Origin: a virus
DNA length: 21,813 nucleotides
Strand: one strand, 5' to 3'
IMG/VR virus record: IMGVR_UViG_3300045999_012180
Location: 1 to 21,813 of that record
Position numbers and translations under genes: made by a program. Of this stretch, positions 14,208-20,228 are shown in pieces (positions within the stretch are counted from its first letter, which is position 1; every line of letters starts with the position of its first letter). The notes below the pieces were generated by a model. The model was given only the letters and a program-made list of their open reading frames with translations, did not search any database and was not told the DNA's origin.

Positions 14208-14966
14208 ATGGCTGCTATAACAAATAATACAACTTTTAATAAAAATAACAACAACGGACAGTTTCCTGGTTTTTATTCACGTGTCCTTTTTAGCTATGCT
14301 CCTTATTTAAATGAGGTGCCTGAACTACTCCAAAACAACACTTCAGACTGGGTTGTTGATTCCGGATATGATGGAATAGGTGAACTACTATCAGGAAATG
14401 CCCCATTATGCCACGGATCCAACATACTCCCCGCTTATTATTGGCGACCGGGAAAAACAATTAGAGTAACAGGAGATTTTTCTGTTAATATACCTTTACA
14501 AGAAGGTCTTTTTCAAAATAAAATATTGAATCTTCGTTTTGGCTTAATAGAGACCGCTACTCCGGCAGCAACATCATTAGCAATTCAAAATAATAATAAT
14601 AACCATGGATTAGCTTTTAGTGTAGGAACGGGAGGTTCGGCTTATGATTATATTCCTATCCATTTTGAATGTAATATTATATGTTCTACAATAAACCAAG
14701 CAAATGATCCCCCATGTACTTTTTATTCTAATGGGTTTTACTACTATGATCATTCTAACTACAATAGCGCCGGAACTAACTACGATAAAAGCGCTGTATA
14801 CGTTCCTGTTTGGAAATCAGCTAACGGCAGTACAACGTTAGGAGACGAATACTACTCAGCATCAACTAAAATAATGATGAATATATACGGCAGTGAAATA
14901 GGAAATGGAGCTGATGGATATGGAGCTGTTTATTTAACAAAATTATTAATAGAAGAATTAGCATAA
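14208..14966 (+). CDS. Virion surface-type protein, paralogue 3 of 3
   Basis: 252 residues, with blocks TFNKNNNNG, GFYSRVLFSYA, CHGSNILPAYYWRPGK, LNLRFGL, LAIQNNNNNH, HFECNIICS, SNGFYYYDHSNYNS, VPVWKS, KIMMNIYG and LLIEELA. It is longer than the other two because of insertions before the HG block (LNEVPELLQNNTSDWVVDSG) and near the C-terminus. The start is one base after a TAG stop (TAG-A-ATG). It ends the presumed 9119-14966 transcription unit. The weak A/T-rich sequence after it shows no convincing terminator. Confidence 0.82.
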   Translation: MAAITNNTTFNKNNNNGQFPGFYSRVLFSYAPYLNEVPELLQNNTSDWVVDSGYDGIGELLSGNAPLCHGSNILPAYYWRPGKTIRVTGDFSVNIPLQEGLFQNKILNLRFGLIETATPAATSLAIQNNNNNHGLAFSVGTGGSAYDYIPIHFECNIICSTINQANDPPCTFYSNGFYYYDHSNYNSAGTNYDKSAVYVPVWKSANGSTTLGDEYYSASTKIMMNIYGSEIGNGADGYGAVYLTKLLIEELA

Positions 14967-15023
14967 AGTAGAGTTAATTTTTTAGTATAATAAAAAAACT
15001 TGGTTGTCTCCTATCTTTGGTAT

Positions 15024-15031
15024 ATATTTAT
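15024..15031 (+). promoter_or_regulatory. ATATTTAT late-promoter-like motif before 15055
   Basis: ATATTTAT 31 bases before ATG 15055. Its position also argues against a longer frame from TTG 15004, which would run through the motif. The remaining sequence of the 14967-15054 gap is A/T-rich with no other feature seen. Confidence 0.6.
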
Positions 15032-15054
15032 ATCAAACAAATAAAAACAAAAAT

Positions 15055-15327
15055 ATGTTAACGTTTATCATCTTAGGCGCATTGAGCGTAATCATTGGTG
15101 TTTGGGCTCTTAACAAAGGCAGCAAAACCACAACTACAACCCCTGCTGAAACTAAAGAAGAAGAACCAGTTGGTTACGAATCAGGTTCATTTGCTTCTAT
15201 TGCTACTGAAGAACCAACTCCAGTTGCTGTTAGTCCAAAGCCAAAGAAAAAAACTTCCAAAAACACAGCTAAAAATGAATCATTAGCTAAAATGGAAGCT
15301 AAACCTAAAAAAGCTAAAAAAGCCTAA
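15055..15327 (+). CDS. Small single-pass membrane protein with Lys-rich tail
   Basis: 90 residues from ATG 15055; an upstream in-frame TTG at 15004 is rejected because the promoter motif lies after it. Residues 1-18 (MLTFIILGALSVIIGVWA) form one membrane segment. It is followed by a Thr-rich linker (KTTTTTPAE), an acidic stretch (KEEEPVGYE) and a strongly basic C-terminus rich in Lys, Ala and Pro. The shape would fit a small anchored phage protein such as a holin- or spanin-like factor, but no lipobox or known motif is present, so I assign no role. Its TAA overlaps the ATG of the next gene by one base, so 15055, 15327 and 15569 form one operon. Confidence 0.75.
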   Translation: MLTFIILGALSVIIGVWALNKGSKTTTTTPAETKEEEPVGYESGSFASIATEEPTPVAVSPKPKKKTSKNTAKNESLAKMEAKPKKAKKA

Positions 15328-15560
15328 TGCTTAAAATTGTTGAAATAGCTAAAGCATGGATTGCTGCAGCTAACCCAACTCCTGAACAACAGGCTATAGC
15401 GGAATATCGTGCAGCAGTGTGCGATCAGTGTCCGCATAGAAATCATGTAGCAGCAATTAACACATTTACCTGTGGTAAGTGTGGATGCCCATTAAGTAAA
15501 AAAATATTTAGTCCACTCCCTGGCAAACAGGCATGCCCTGATCAACGTTGGGAAAAATAA
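15327..15560 (+). CDS. Small zinc-ribbon-like Cys-rich protein
   Basis: 77 residues. An N-terminal helix (IVEIAKAWIAAANPTPEQQA) leads to CDQCPHR, then TCGKCGCPLSKKIFSPLPGK and CPDQRWEK. C-x2-C twice plus further Cys residues can bind one zinc as a ribbon. I recognise this arrangement as a small protein frequent in phages near structural genes; its biochemical role is not known to me. The ATG shares one base with the TAA of the membrane-protein gene. It could be a zinc-binding adaptor in tail or particle assembly (inference). Confidence 0.8.
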   Translation: MLKIVEIAKAWIAAANPTPEQQAIAEYRAAVCDQCPHRNHVAAINTFTCGKCGCPLSKKIFSPLPGKQACPDQRWEK

Positions 15561-15568
15561 AAAAGTAT

Positions 15569-15841
15569 ATGTCAGAAGTTAAAAAACTCACATCCGAAGA
15601 ATTACAGCAAATTAAAGACATGCAAGCCCAATACAACAAGTTTGTATTTGAACTTGGATCAATTGAAGCACAATTACAAAATATCATTGCTACTCAAGTA
15701 ATGATTGAAACCGAAAAAGGTAATGTTTTAGAAGACATTAAGAAATTAGGTGAACGCGAAAAAGAAATTATCAATACACTCCAAGCTAAATATGGCGCCG
15801 GAAATATCGATGTAGAGACCGGTGAAATTACTCCGCTTTAA
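15569..15841 (+). CDS. Small coiled-coil phage protein
   Basis: 90 residues from ATG 15569. An in-frame TTG at 15548 overlaps the previous gene and is rejected. Residues about 5-75 are one long amphipathic helix (LTSEELQQIKDMQAQYNKFV ... EKGNVLEDIKKLGEREKEII), compatible with a prefoldin-like or simple coiled-coil fold. The tail AKYGAGNIDVETGEITPL is a conserved-looking ending I associate with small proteins of T4-like phages. The ATG is eight bases after the previous stop, within the 15055 unit, and directly upstream of the sheath gene. It may act in tail assembly (inference). Confidence 0.78.
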   Translation: MSEVKKLTSEELQQIKDMQAQYNKFVFELGSIEAQLQNIIATQVMIETEKGNVLEDIKKLGEREKEIINTLQAKYGAGNIDVETGEITPL

Positions 15842-15875
15842 TCGAGAGACTTCTGCGTTTTGTATGTTTTTGTGA

Positions 15876-15883
15876 ATATTTAT
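15876..15883 (+). promoter_or_regulatory. ATATTTAT late-promoter-like motif before the sheath gene
   Basis: ATATTTAT 51 bases before ATG 15927, followed at 15891-15903 by TAACCCCTAATTA, the same string as in the leader of the 531-aa fibre gene. Confidence 0.62.
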
Positions 15884-15926
15884 CGTTAGGTAACCCCTAA
15901 TTATAAATTAAACAATTACAAATAAA

Positions 15927-18050
15927 ATGTCAGAAGTAATTCTCTCCCCTGGTGTATTCCAGAACGAAACCGATCAGAGTTTATATACTCAAGCGCCAGC
16001 AGCTCTTGGTGCAGCTATTGTAGGACCTACAGTAGGTGGTCGTCCATTCGTACCAACGTATGTTACTACTTATACACAATATTTATCACTTTTTGGTGAT
16101 ATTTTTAAAAGTGGTAGCTACTATTACGAATATTTTACATCACAAGCTGCTCGTGAATATTTCCAAAATGGTGGACAATCATTATTAGTAACTAGAATTA
16201 TTAGTGGTTCATCTGGTATTAGTACTTATGCTCAAGCTAATGTTATTAGCCAAGCTACTGTAGGTGATAAATTTGCTACTGGTAGCGGTACTGTATTATT
16301 AGCATCAACTACTGCTAATAGTGAGTTTAGAATTGTAGGTAGTGGTTATCCACTATTTAGATTCATTGCTGCTGCTGCTCCAATTCCAGCGAATGATGTT
16401 GATGGTAATCTTTATTACTTTGCCTCTGGTTCTTCTTTGCAAATTACTTTAGATAATTTAACTGGATCTATTAATAGTGCTTTATCTGGTGCAGCTGCTC
16501 TTTCAGGATATAATTTAATTCAGGCTACAAATACAGCAACTACAATTATATTATCAGGTTCTCAAGCAGGTACAACAGTAAACGGATTTACTTTCCAAAC
16601 TGGATCTGCTTCAACCTTCTCAACTTTACTTACTTTAGCCGGTGGTACTAATATTTCTACTCAAGCTACTTCGTTTACTCTTGAAACATTAGCATGGGGT
16701 GACCAAATGAACAACACTTCTAGTTTAACAGCAGGAGCTTTAGCTAGTGGTTCAGCTCAAAACGTACGTTTTGAAGTAACTAATGTAAATACCGGATCTA
16801 ACGGTGGTACATTTACAATTGTAGTTCGTCGTGGTGATGATAATGATGCTCAAAAGAATATCTTAGAAACATGGGCTAATGTAAGTTTAGATCCACAATT
16901 ACCTAACTATATTGCTCGTGTTATTGGTGATTTAAAACCAGTATTTAATGTATCTACCGGACAAGTTGATTTTGAAGGTACATATGCTAACCAATCATTA
17001 TATGTTCGTGTTGCTTCAGTAACTACTCCAAACGTAGATTCAATTGACAACAACGGTAATTTTAAAACTTCTTTATATGCTTCTACCTTACCATTAGTAG
17101 GTAGTGGCTCATATGGTGGTTCATTTAATGGTGGTGTAGCTGATACTAACCTTCCAAAGAACATGAATGAAAACATTACTGCAGCTAATATTCAAGGTTT
17201 CCATCCAGACGATTACAATCGCGCTTTCTTATTATTATCAAACAAAGATGAATATCAATTTAATGTATTAATGGCTCCAGGTGTTGGTTTAGATACCGCT
17301 GCTGCTGATAATATGATTGCTACTTGTGAAGGTAGAGGTGATGCTATTGCAATTGTAGATAATGGTGTTTACACTAACGCTACAGTAAACGGAGCTGTTC
17401 AAAATGCTGCCGGTGCAAATAGTAACTATGCTGCTACATATTTCCCTTGGGTTCAATTGTTTAGCTCTAACTTAGGTAAAACTGTATGGTGTCCTCCATC
17501 AACAGTAATCGGTGGTGTATTAGCATTCAACGACCAAGTAAGTGCTGAGTGGTTTGCCCCAGCAGGTTTAAATCGTGGTGGTATTCCATCTGTAATCAGA
17601 GCTCAATTCCGCTTATCTCAAACAGACCGTGATACATTATATACAGGAAATGTTAACCCATTAGCTACATTCCCAGGAACTGGAGTATGTGTATGGGGTC
17701 AGAAAACATTACAGCGCAAACAAACATCTCTCGATCGCGTAAACGTTCGTCGTTTGTTGATTGCATTAAAAGATTTCATTGGTGGTGTTGCTCGCAACTT
17801 AGTATTCGAACAGAATACAGCTGTTACTCGTAACCGCTTCTTAAGCCAAGTAAACCCATATCTTGAGTCTGTAACTCAACGTCAAGGTTTATTTGCTTAC
17901 AGAGTAGTAATGGATGATACTAACAACACACCTGATGTAATCGATAGAAATCAGTTAGTAGGTCAGATTTTCATCCAACCAACTAAGACTGCTGAATTCA
18001 TTATCTTGAACTTTAACTTAACTCCAACTGGCGCTACATTCCCTGCATAA
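15927..18050 (+). CDS. gp18: Contractile tail sheath protein (T4 gp18-like)
   Basis: 707 residues, against 659 in T4 gp18. The N-terminus MSEVILSPGVFQNETDQSLY is the typical sheath start (SPGV near the N-terminus). Next comes GAAIVGPTVGGRPFVPTYVT and a region with AREYFQNGGQSLLVTRI, characteristic of sheath proteins. The middle, about residues 95-280, is a Ser/Thr/Gly-rich variable insertion exposed on the tail surface in relatives. The C-terminal third has NVRRLLIALKDFIGGVARNL, VFEQNTAVTRNRFLSQVNPY and FAYRVVMDDTNNTPDVIDRN, the polymerising core of the family. Arg is mostly CGT/CGC, unlike the fibre and tape measure genes, which suggests selection for high expression. It has its own promoter motif. 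Confidence 0.95.
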   Translation: MSEVILSPGVFQNETDQSLYTQAPAALGAAIVGPTVGGRPFVPTYVTTYTQYLSLFGDIFKSGSYYYEYFTSQAAREYFQNGGQSLLVTRIISGSSGISTYAQANVISQATVGDKFATGSGTVLLASTTANSEFRIVGSGYPLFRFIAAAAPIPANDVDGNLYYFASGSSLQITLDNLTGSINSALSGAAALSGYNLIQATNTATTIILSGSQAGTTVNGFTFQTGSASTFSTLLTLAGGTNISTQATSFTLETLAWGDQMNNTSSLTAGALASGSAQNVRFEVTNVNTGSNGGTFTIVVRRGDDNDAQKNILETWANVSLDPQLPNYIARVIGDLKPVFNVSTGQVDFEGTYANQSLYVRVASVTTPNVDSIDNNGNFKTSLYASTLPLVGSGSYGGSFNGGVADTNLPKNMNENITAANIQGFHPDDYNRAFLLLSNKDEYQFNVLMAPGVGLDTAAADNMIATCEGRGDAIAIVDNGVYTNATVNGAVQNAAGANSNYAATYFPWVQLFSSNLGKTVWCPPSTVIGGVLAFNDQVSAEWFAPAGLNRGGIPSVIRAQFRLSQTDRDTLYTGNVNPLATFPGTGVCVWGQKTLQRKQTSLDRVNVRRLLIALKDFIGGVARNLVFEQNTAVTRNRFLSQVNPYLESVTQRQGLFAYRVVMDDTNNTPDVIDRNQLVGQIFIQPTKTAEFIILNFNLTPTGATFPA

Positions 18051-18066
18051 GGGATTGTAGCCCCTA

Positions 18067-18074
18067 ATATTTAT
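18067..18074 (+). promoter_or_regulatory. ATATTTAT late-promoter-like motif before the tail tube gene
   Basis: ATATTTAT 34 bases before ATG 18101 and 16 bases after the sheath stop. A CCCCTAAT string overlaps its 5' side, similar to the string in two other leaders. Confidence 0.62.
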
Positions 18075-18100
18075 TAACAGCAATTAAACAACAATAAAAA

Positions 18101-18586
18101 ATGCCAGTATTAAATCCTAACGAAATCATGTTTACAGCGTTTGAACCTAAAGTTCAGAATCGCTTTATCATGTATATTGATGGTATCCCAGCTTATTTGA
18201 TTAAAAAGGCCAGTGCTCCTGGATTCGAAGCTGGAGAAATTATTTTAGATCATATCAACGTTTATCGTAAAGTTAAGGGTAAAGTTCGTTGGAACGATAT
18301 GACCTTAGAATTATACGATCCTGTAACTCCAAGTGGTGCTCAAGCTGTAATGGAATGGGCTCGTTTAGCACACGAATCAGTAACTGGCCGCGATGGTTAC
18401 TCCGACTTCTACAAAAAGAGATTAACATTAGATATCTTAGGTCCAGTAGGTGATATAGTAGGAGAGTGGATTATCATGGGTGCTTATGTTAAAACAGCTA
18501 CCTTTGGTGAATACGATTGGAGTGCTGATGCTGCTATTAACTTATCAGTTACAATCGCTATGGATTACTGTATATTGAACTTCTAA
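18101..18586 (+). CDS. gp19: Tail tube protein (T4 gp19-like)
   Basis: 161 residues, close to T4 gp19 at 163. Typical features are RFIMYIDGIPAYLIKKASAP near the N-terminus, KGKVRWNDMTLELYDPVTPS in the middle, and a C-terminal half with KRLTLDILGPVGDIVGEWII and YDWSADAAINLSVTIAMDYC. It forms the rigid tube inside the sheath, and its position directly after the sheath gene is the classic order. Arg codons are almost all CGT/CGC. A strong hairpin terminator follows 24 bases after the stop, so the tube gene is probably a separate, abundant transcript. Confidence 0.96.
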   Translation: MPVLNPNEIMFTAFEPKVQNRFIMYIDGIPAYLIKKASAPGFEAGEIILDHINVYRKVKGKVRWNDMTLELYDPVTPSGAQAVMEWARLAHESVTGRDGYSDFYKKRLTLDILGPVGDIVGEWIIMGAYVKTATFGEYDWSADAAINLSVTIAMDYCILNF

Positions 18587-18609
18587 TTCCCCTTCATATT
18601 TCTATCTTC

Positions 18610-18637
18610 AAAGCGCTTGTCGTCAGACAGGCGCTTT
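18610..18637 (+). terminator. Hairpin terminator after the tail tube gene
   Basis: AAAGCGCTTGTC (18610-18621) pairs with GACAGGCGCTTT (18626-18637) around the tetraloop GTCA: 12 pairs, one of them T-G. The following sequence CTTTACAT is only moderately T-rich. The next promoter motif starts six bases after the stem. Confidence 0.8.
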
Positions 18638-18643
18638 CTTTAC

Positions 18644-18651
18644 ATATTTAT
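18644..18651 (+). promoter_or_regulatory. ATATTTAT late-promoter-like motif before 18670
   Basis: ATATTTAT 26 bases before ATG 18670, directly after the tube-gene terminator. Confidence 0.62.
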
Positions 18652-18669
18652 TTATGTAATTAGTAACGT

Positions 18670-19128
18670 ATGCCTTTATTTCTATCACAATCATTTGGAC
18701 AAACTGCCTTAGACCTAGAAAATCCAGGCCCTTATGGTGGTTTTAATACATTAGATACAATAACCGAATATCCTGCTACTAATACAGGAACTCCAACAAG
18801 TGATGCTAACCCAGGAGCTCCAACCAATTTTAACCAATCATATGTTCCTACTAACACATATGTAGAGGATATGAGAAATAATGGTAGCAGATTCTTTAGA
18901 TATGGAAATAGCGATACTCCATATGATATATTTGATGCAACAAATCTAGATACAGAAAAACCAGGAGTAGATGGTGGTATTCCTTATGACCAAATAAAAG
19001 ACCCAACTGTATATCCAGTAACAACACAAGCAGTAGATGCTACTACATCAGGGTTTAATGTTATATCAGGATCAGGAGCAAGTAAATATACTCAAAGATA
19101 TAGTGCAGCTAGTCCTTACTTTCAATAG
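18670..19128 (+). CDS. Unknown Pro/Thr/Asn/Tyr-rich protein between tube and baseplate genes
   Basis: 152 residues, starting MPLFLSQSFGQTALDLENPG. It contains PYGGFNTLDTITEYPATNTG, then TPTSDANPGAPTNFNQSYVP and DMRNNGSRFFRYGNSDTPYD. It has low complexity, is rich in Asn, Thr, Pro and Tyr, and lacks a clear hydrophobic core, signal peptide or membrane segment. It may be a largely extended virion protein. It has its own terminator-insulated promoter motif, between tube and gp26-like genes, which suggests a tail or baseplate component (inference). I do not recognise the family. Confidence 0.72.
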   Translation: MPLFLSQSFGQTALDLENPGPYGGFNTLDTITEYPATNTGTPTSDANPGAPTNFNQSYVPTNTYVEDMRNNGSRFFRYGNSDTPYDIFDATNLDTEKPGVDGGIPYDQIKDPTVYPVTTQAVDATTSGFNVISGSGASKYTQRYSAASPYFQ

Positions 19129-19145
19129 TTTTCTTGAAATATTAT

Positions 19146-19153
19146 ATATTTAT
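19146..19153 (+). promoter_or_regulatory. ATATTTAT late-promoter-like motif before the gp26-like gene
   Basis: ATATTTAT 36 bases before ATG 19182, in a very A/T-rich 53-base gap. Confidence 0.58.
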
Positions 19154-19181
19154 ATACACACAAATAAAATAAAATTAGTTT

Positions 19182-19940
19182 ATGGCTGAATTAAAGTTAC
19201 CGACAGAAATGGTTTCATTGCCTTCAAAAGGTTTATTGTACCCAAAAGAATCACCACTTTCAAAAGGTGAAATTGAAATGAAGTATATGACAGCTAAGGA
19301 AGAAGATATCCTTACTAACACTAACTTCATTCGCCAAGGTACCGTTATTGATAAATTATTACAATCATTGATTGTAACTCCAATCAATTATGATGATTTG
19401 TTAATCGGAGATAAAAATGCAATATTGATTGCAGCTCGTATCTTAGGATATGGTGCTGAATATTCATTTAAATATACTGATGAGCGCGGTAAAGAGATTG
19501 ATGCTACTATTGATTTATCTACACTAAGTGAAAAATCATTAGATGAATCATTATTTACAGCCGGTGTAAATGAATTTACTTTTACTTTACCTAAAACAAA
19601 CAACAATATAACGTTTAAGTTATTAACACACGGTGACGAGAAAAAAATTGAAGCTGAAATTAAAGGATTACAAAAAGTAAATCCAAACGGCTCGTTTGAT
19701 GTTACTACCCGCTTAAAGTATATTATTACTTCTATCAATAATGATCGTGATCAGAAAAACATTCGTGATTTTATTGATAATTACTTACTTGCTGCAGAAG
19801 CTAGAGCATTACGTGAGTACTATAATAAAGTACAACCTGACATCAATCTAACATATGTTCCTGAAGATAGTAATTATGTTGGGGAGGGCATAAATGTTCC
19901 AATTTCTCTTAGCTTTTTTTGGCCTGACACCGGAGCATAG
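19182..19940 (+). CDS. T4 gp26-like baseplate hub / tail assembly protein
   Basis: 252 residues. The start ELKLPTEMVSLPSKGLLYPK, followed by EIEMKYMTAKEEDILTNTNF and LLQSLIVTPINYDDLLIGDK, matches the T4-type baseplate protein family that includes gp26 (T4 gp26 is 208 aa), as I remember it. A conserved-looking core GDKNAILIAARILGYGAEYS follows. The C-terminus INVPISLSFFWPDTGA corresponds to the FFWP-type ending of relatives, so the frame is probably complete. Relatives often have a Cys-rich zinc knuckle before this end; none is present here. The last 47 bases overlap the next gene in another frame, across a run of seven T. It probably acts with the tape measure protein in baseplate assembly. 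Confidence 0.78.
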   Translation: MAELKLPTEMVSLPSKGLLYPKESPLSKGEIEMKYMTAKEEDILTNTNFIRQGTVIDKLLQSLIVTPINYDDLLIGDKNAILIAARILGYGAEYSFKYTDERGKEIDATIDLSTLSEKSLDESLFTAGVNEFTFTLPKTNNNITFKLLTHGDEKKIEAEIKGLQKVNPNGSFDVTTRLKYIITSINNDRDQKNIRDFIDNYLLAAEARALREYYNKVQPDINLTYVPEDSNYVGEGINVPISLSFFWPDTGA

Positions 19941-20193
19941 ACCTAACATATTCAAACAAATTCATGAAATTGTATTTCATGGAAATGGTGGATACGATTG
20001 GGAAACCGTTTATCATATGCCTTTATGGTTACGTAGAACTACGTTTAATATAATGAAGGAATACTATGATAATGAAAATAAAGAAATAGAGAATCAAAAC
20101 AATCTATTAAAAAACAAAACAGGTAACAAAAATATATCACGACCAAACATAGCCCCCGCTCCTAACTATATTGCAAAGGCGCCTAAAAAATAG
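19894..20193 (+). CDS. Small baseplate/tail-assembly protein overlapping the gp26-like gene
   Basis: 99 residues from ATG 19894, in the +1 frame relative to the gp26-like gene. MFQFLLAFFGLTPEHRPNIF is followed by KQIHEIVFHGNGGYDWETVY and HMPLWLRRTTFNIMKEYYDN, then a Lys/Asn-rich tail. The block with GGYDWETVY and PLWLRR is a pattern I associate with small proteins encoded between gp26-like and tape measure genes, sometimes called gp51-like hub assembly factors; the name is uncertain. The ATG is preceded by GGGGAGGG inside the upstream gene, the only Shine-Dalgarno-like string near a start here. It may alternatively be a frameshift extension of the upstream protein. Its stop lies inside a terminator stem. 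Confidence 0.75.
   Translation: MFQFLLAFFGLTPEHRPNIFKQIHEIVFHGNGGYDWETVYHMPLWLRRTTFNIMKEYYDNENKEIENQNNLLKNKTGNKNISRPNIAPAPNYIAKAPKK
19911..19923 (+). other. T7 run in the gene overlap, possible frameshift site
   Basis: AGC-TTT-TTT-TGG in the gp26-like frame versus GCT-TTT-TTT-GGC in the downstream frame. A +1 (or -2) slip on the seven T would join SLSFF to GLTPEHRPN. Downstream reading then continues to 20193. The case is weakened by the presence of a good ATG at 19894 and a normal ending of the upstream protein. Confidence 0.3.
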
Positions 20194-20200
20194 GCGCTTT
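20175..20200 (+). terminator. Hairpin terminator overlapping the stop of the small baseplate gene
   Basis: GCGCCTA (20179-20185) pairs with TAGGCGC (20191-20197) around five A, extended by AAA/TTT across a one-base bulge. The stop codon TAG (20191-20193) is part of the stem. The promoter motif begins three bases later. Confidence 0.72.
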
Positions 20201-20202
20201 CA

Positions 20203-20210
20203 ATATTTAT
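20203..20210 (+). promoter_or_regulatory. ATATTTAT late-promoter-like motif before the tape measure gene
   Basis: ATATTTAT 26 bases before ATG 20229 and directly after the terminator stem. Confidence 0.62.
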
Positions 20211-20228
20211 ACGATGTAATATCTAATT

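Noticed and set aside
9448-14966. Diversity-generating retroelement acting on the fibre or paralogue genes
   Set aside because: No reverse transcriptase, no template repeat and no adenine-specific variation pattern are visible in the window.
14967-15003. A/T-rich inverted repeat after the third paralogue as terminator
   Set aside because: Only AGTT/AACT and broken A-T pairs can form; no stable stem.
15004-15054. Longer N-terminus of the membrane protein from TTG 15004
   Set aside because: It would run through the ATATTTAT motif, and ATG 15055 directly begins the membrane segment.
15548-15568. Start of the coiled-coil protein at TTG 15548
   Set aside because: It overlaps the zinc-ribbon gene and adds only a short MGKIKKY; ATG 15569 is the better start.
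16079-16086. ATATTTAT copy inside the sheath gene
   Set aside because: It is early in a long gene with no start nearby downstream, and is expected by chance in AT-rich DNA.
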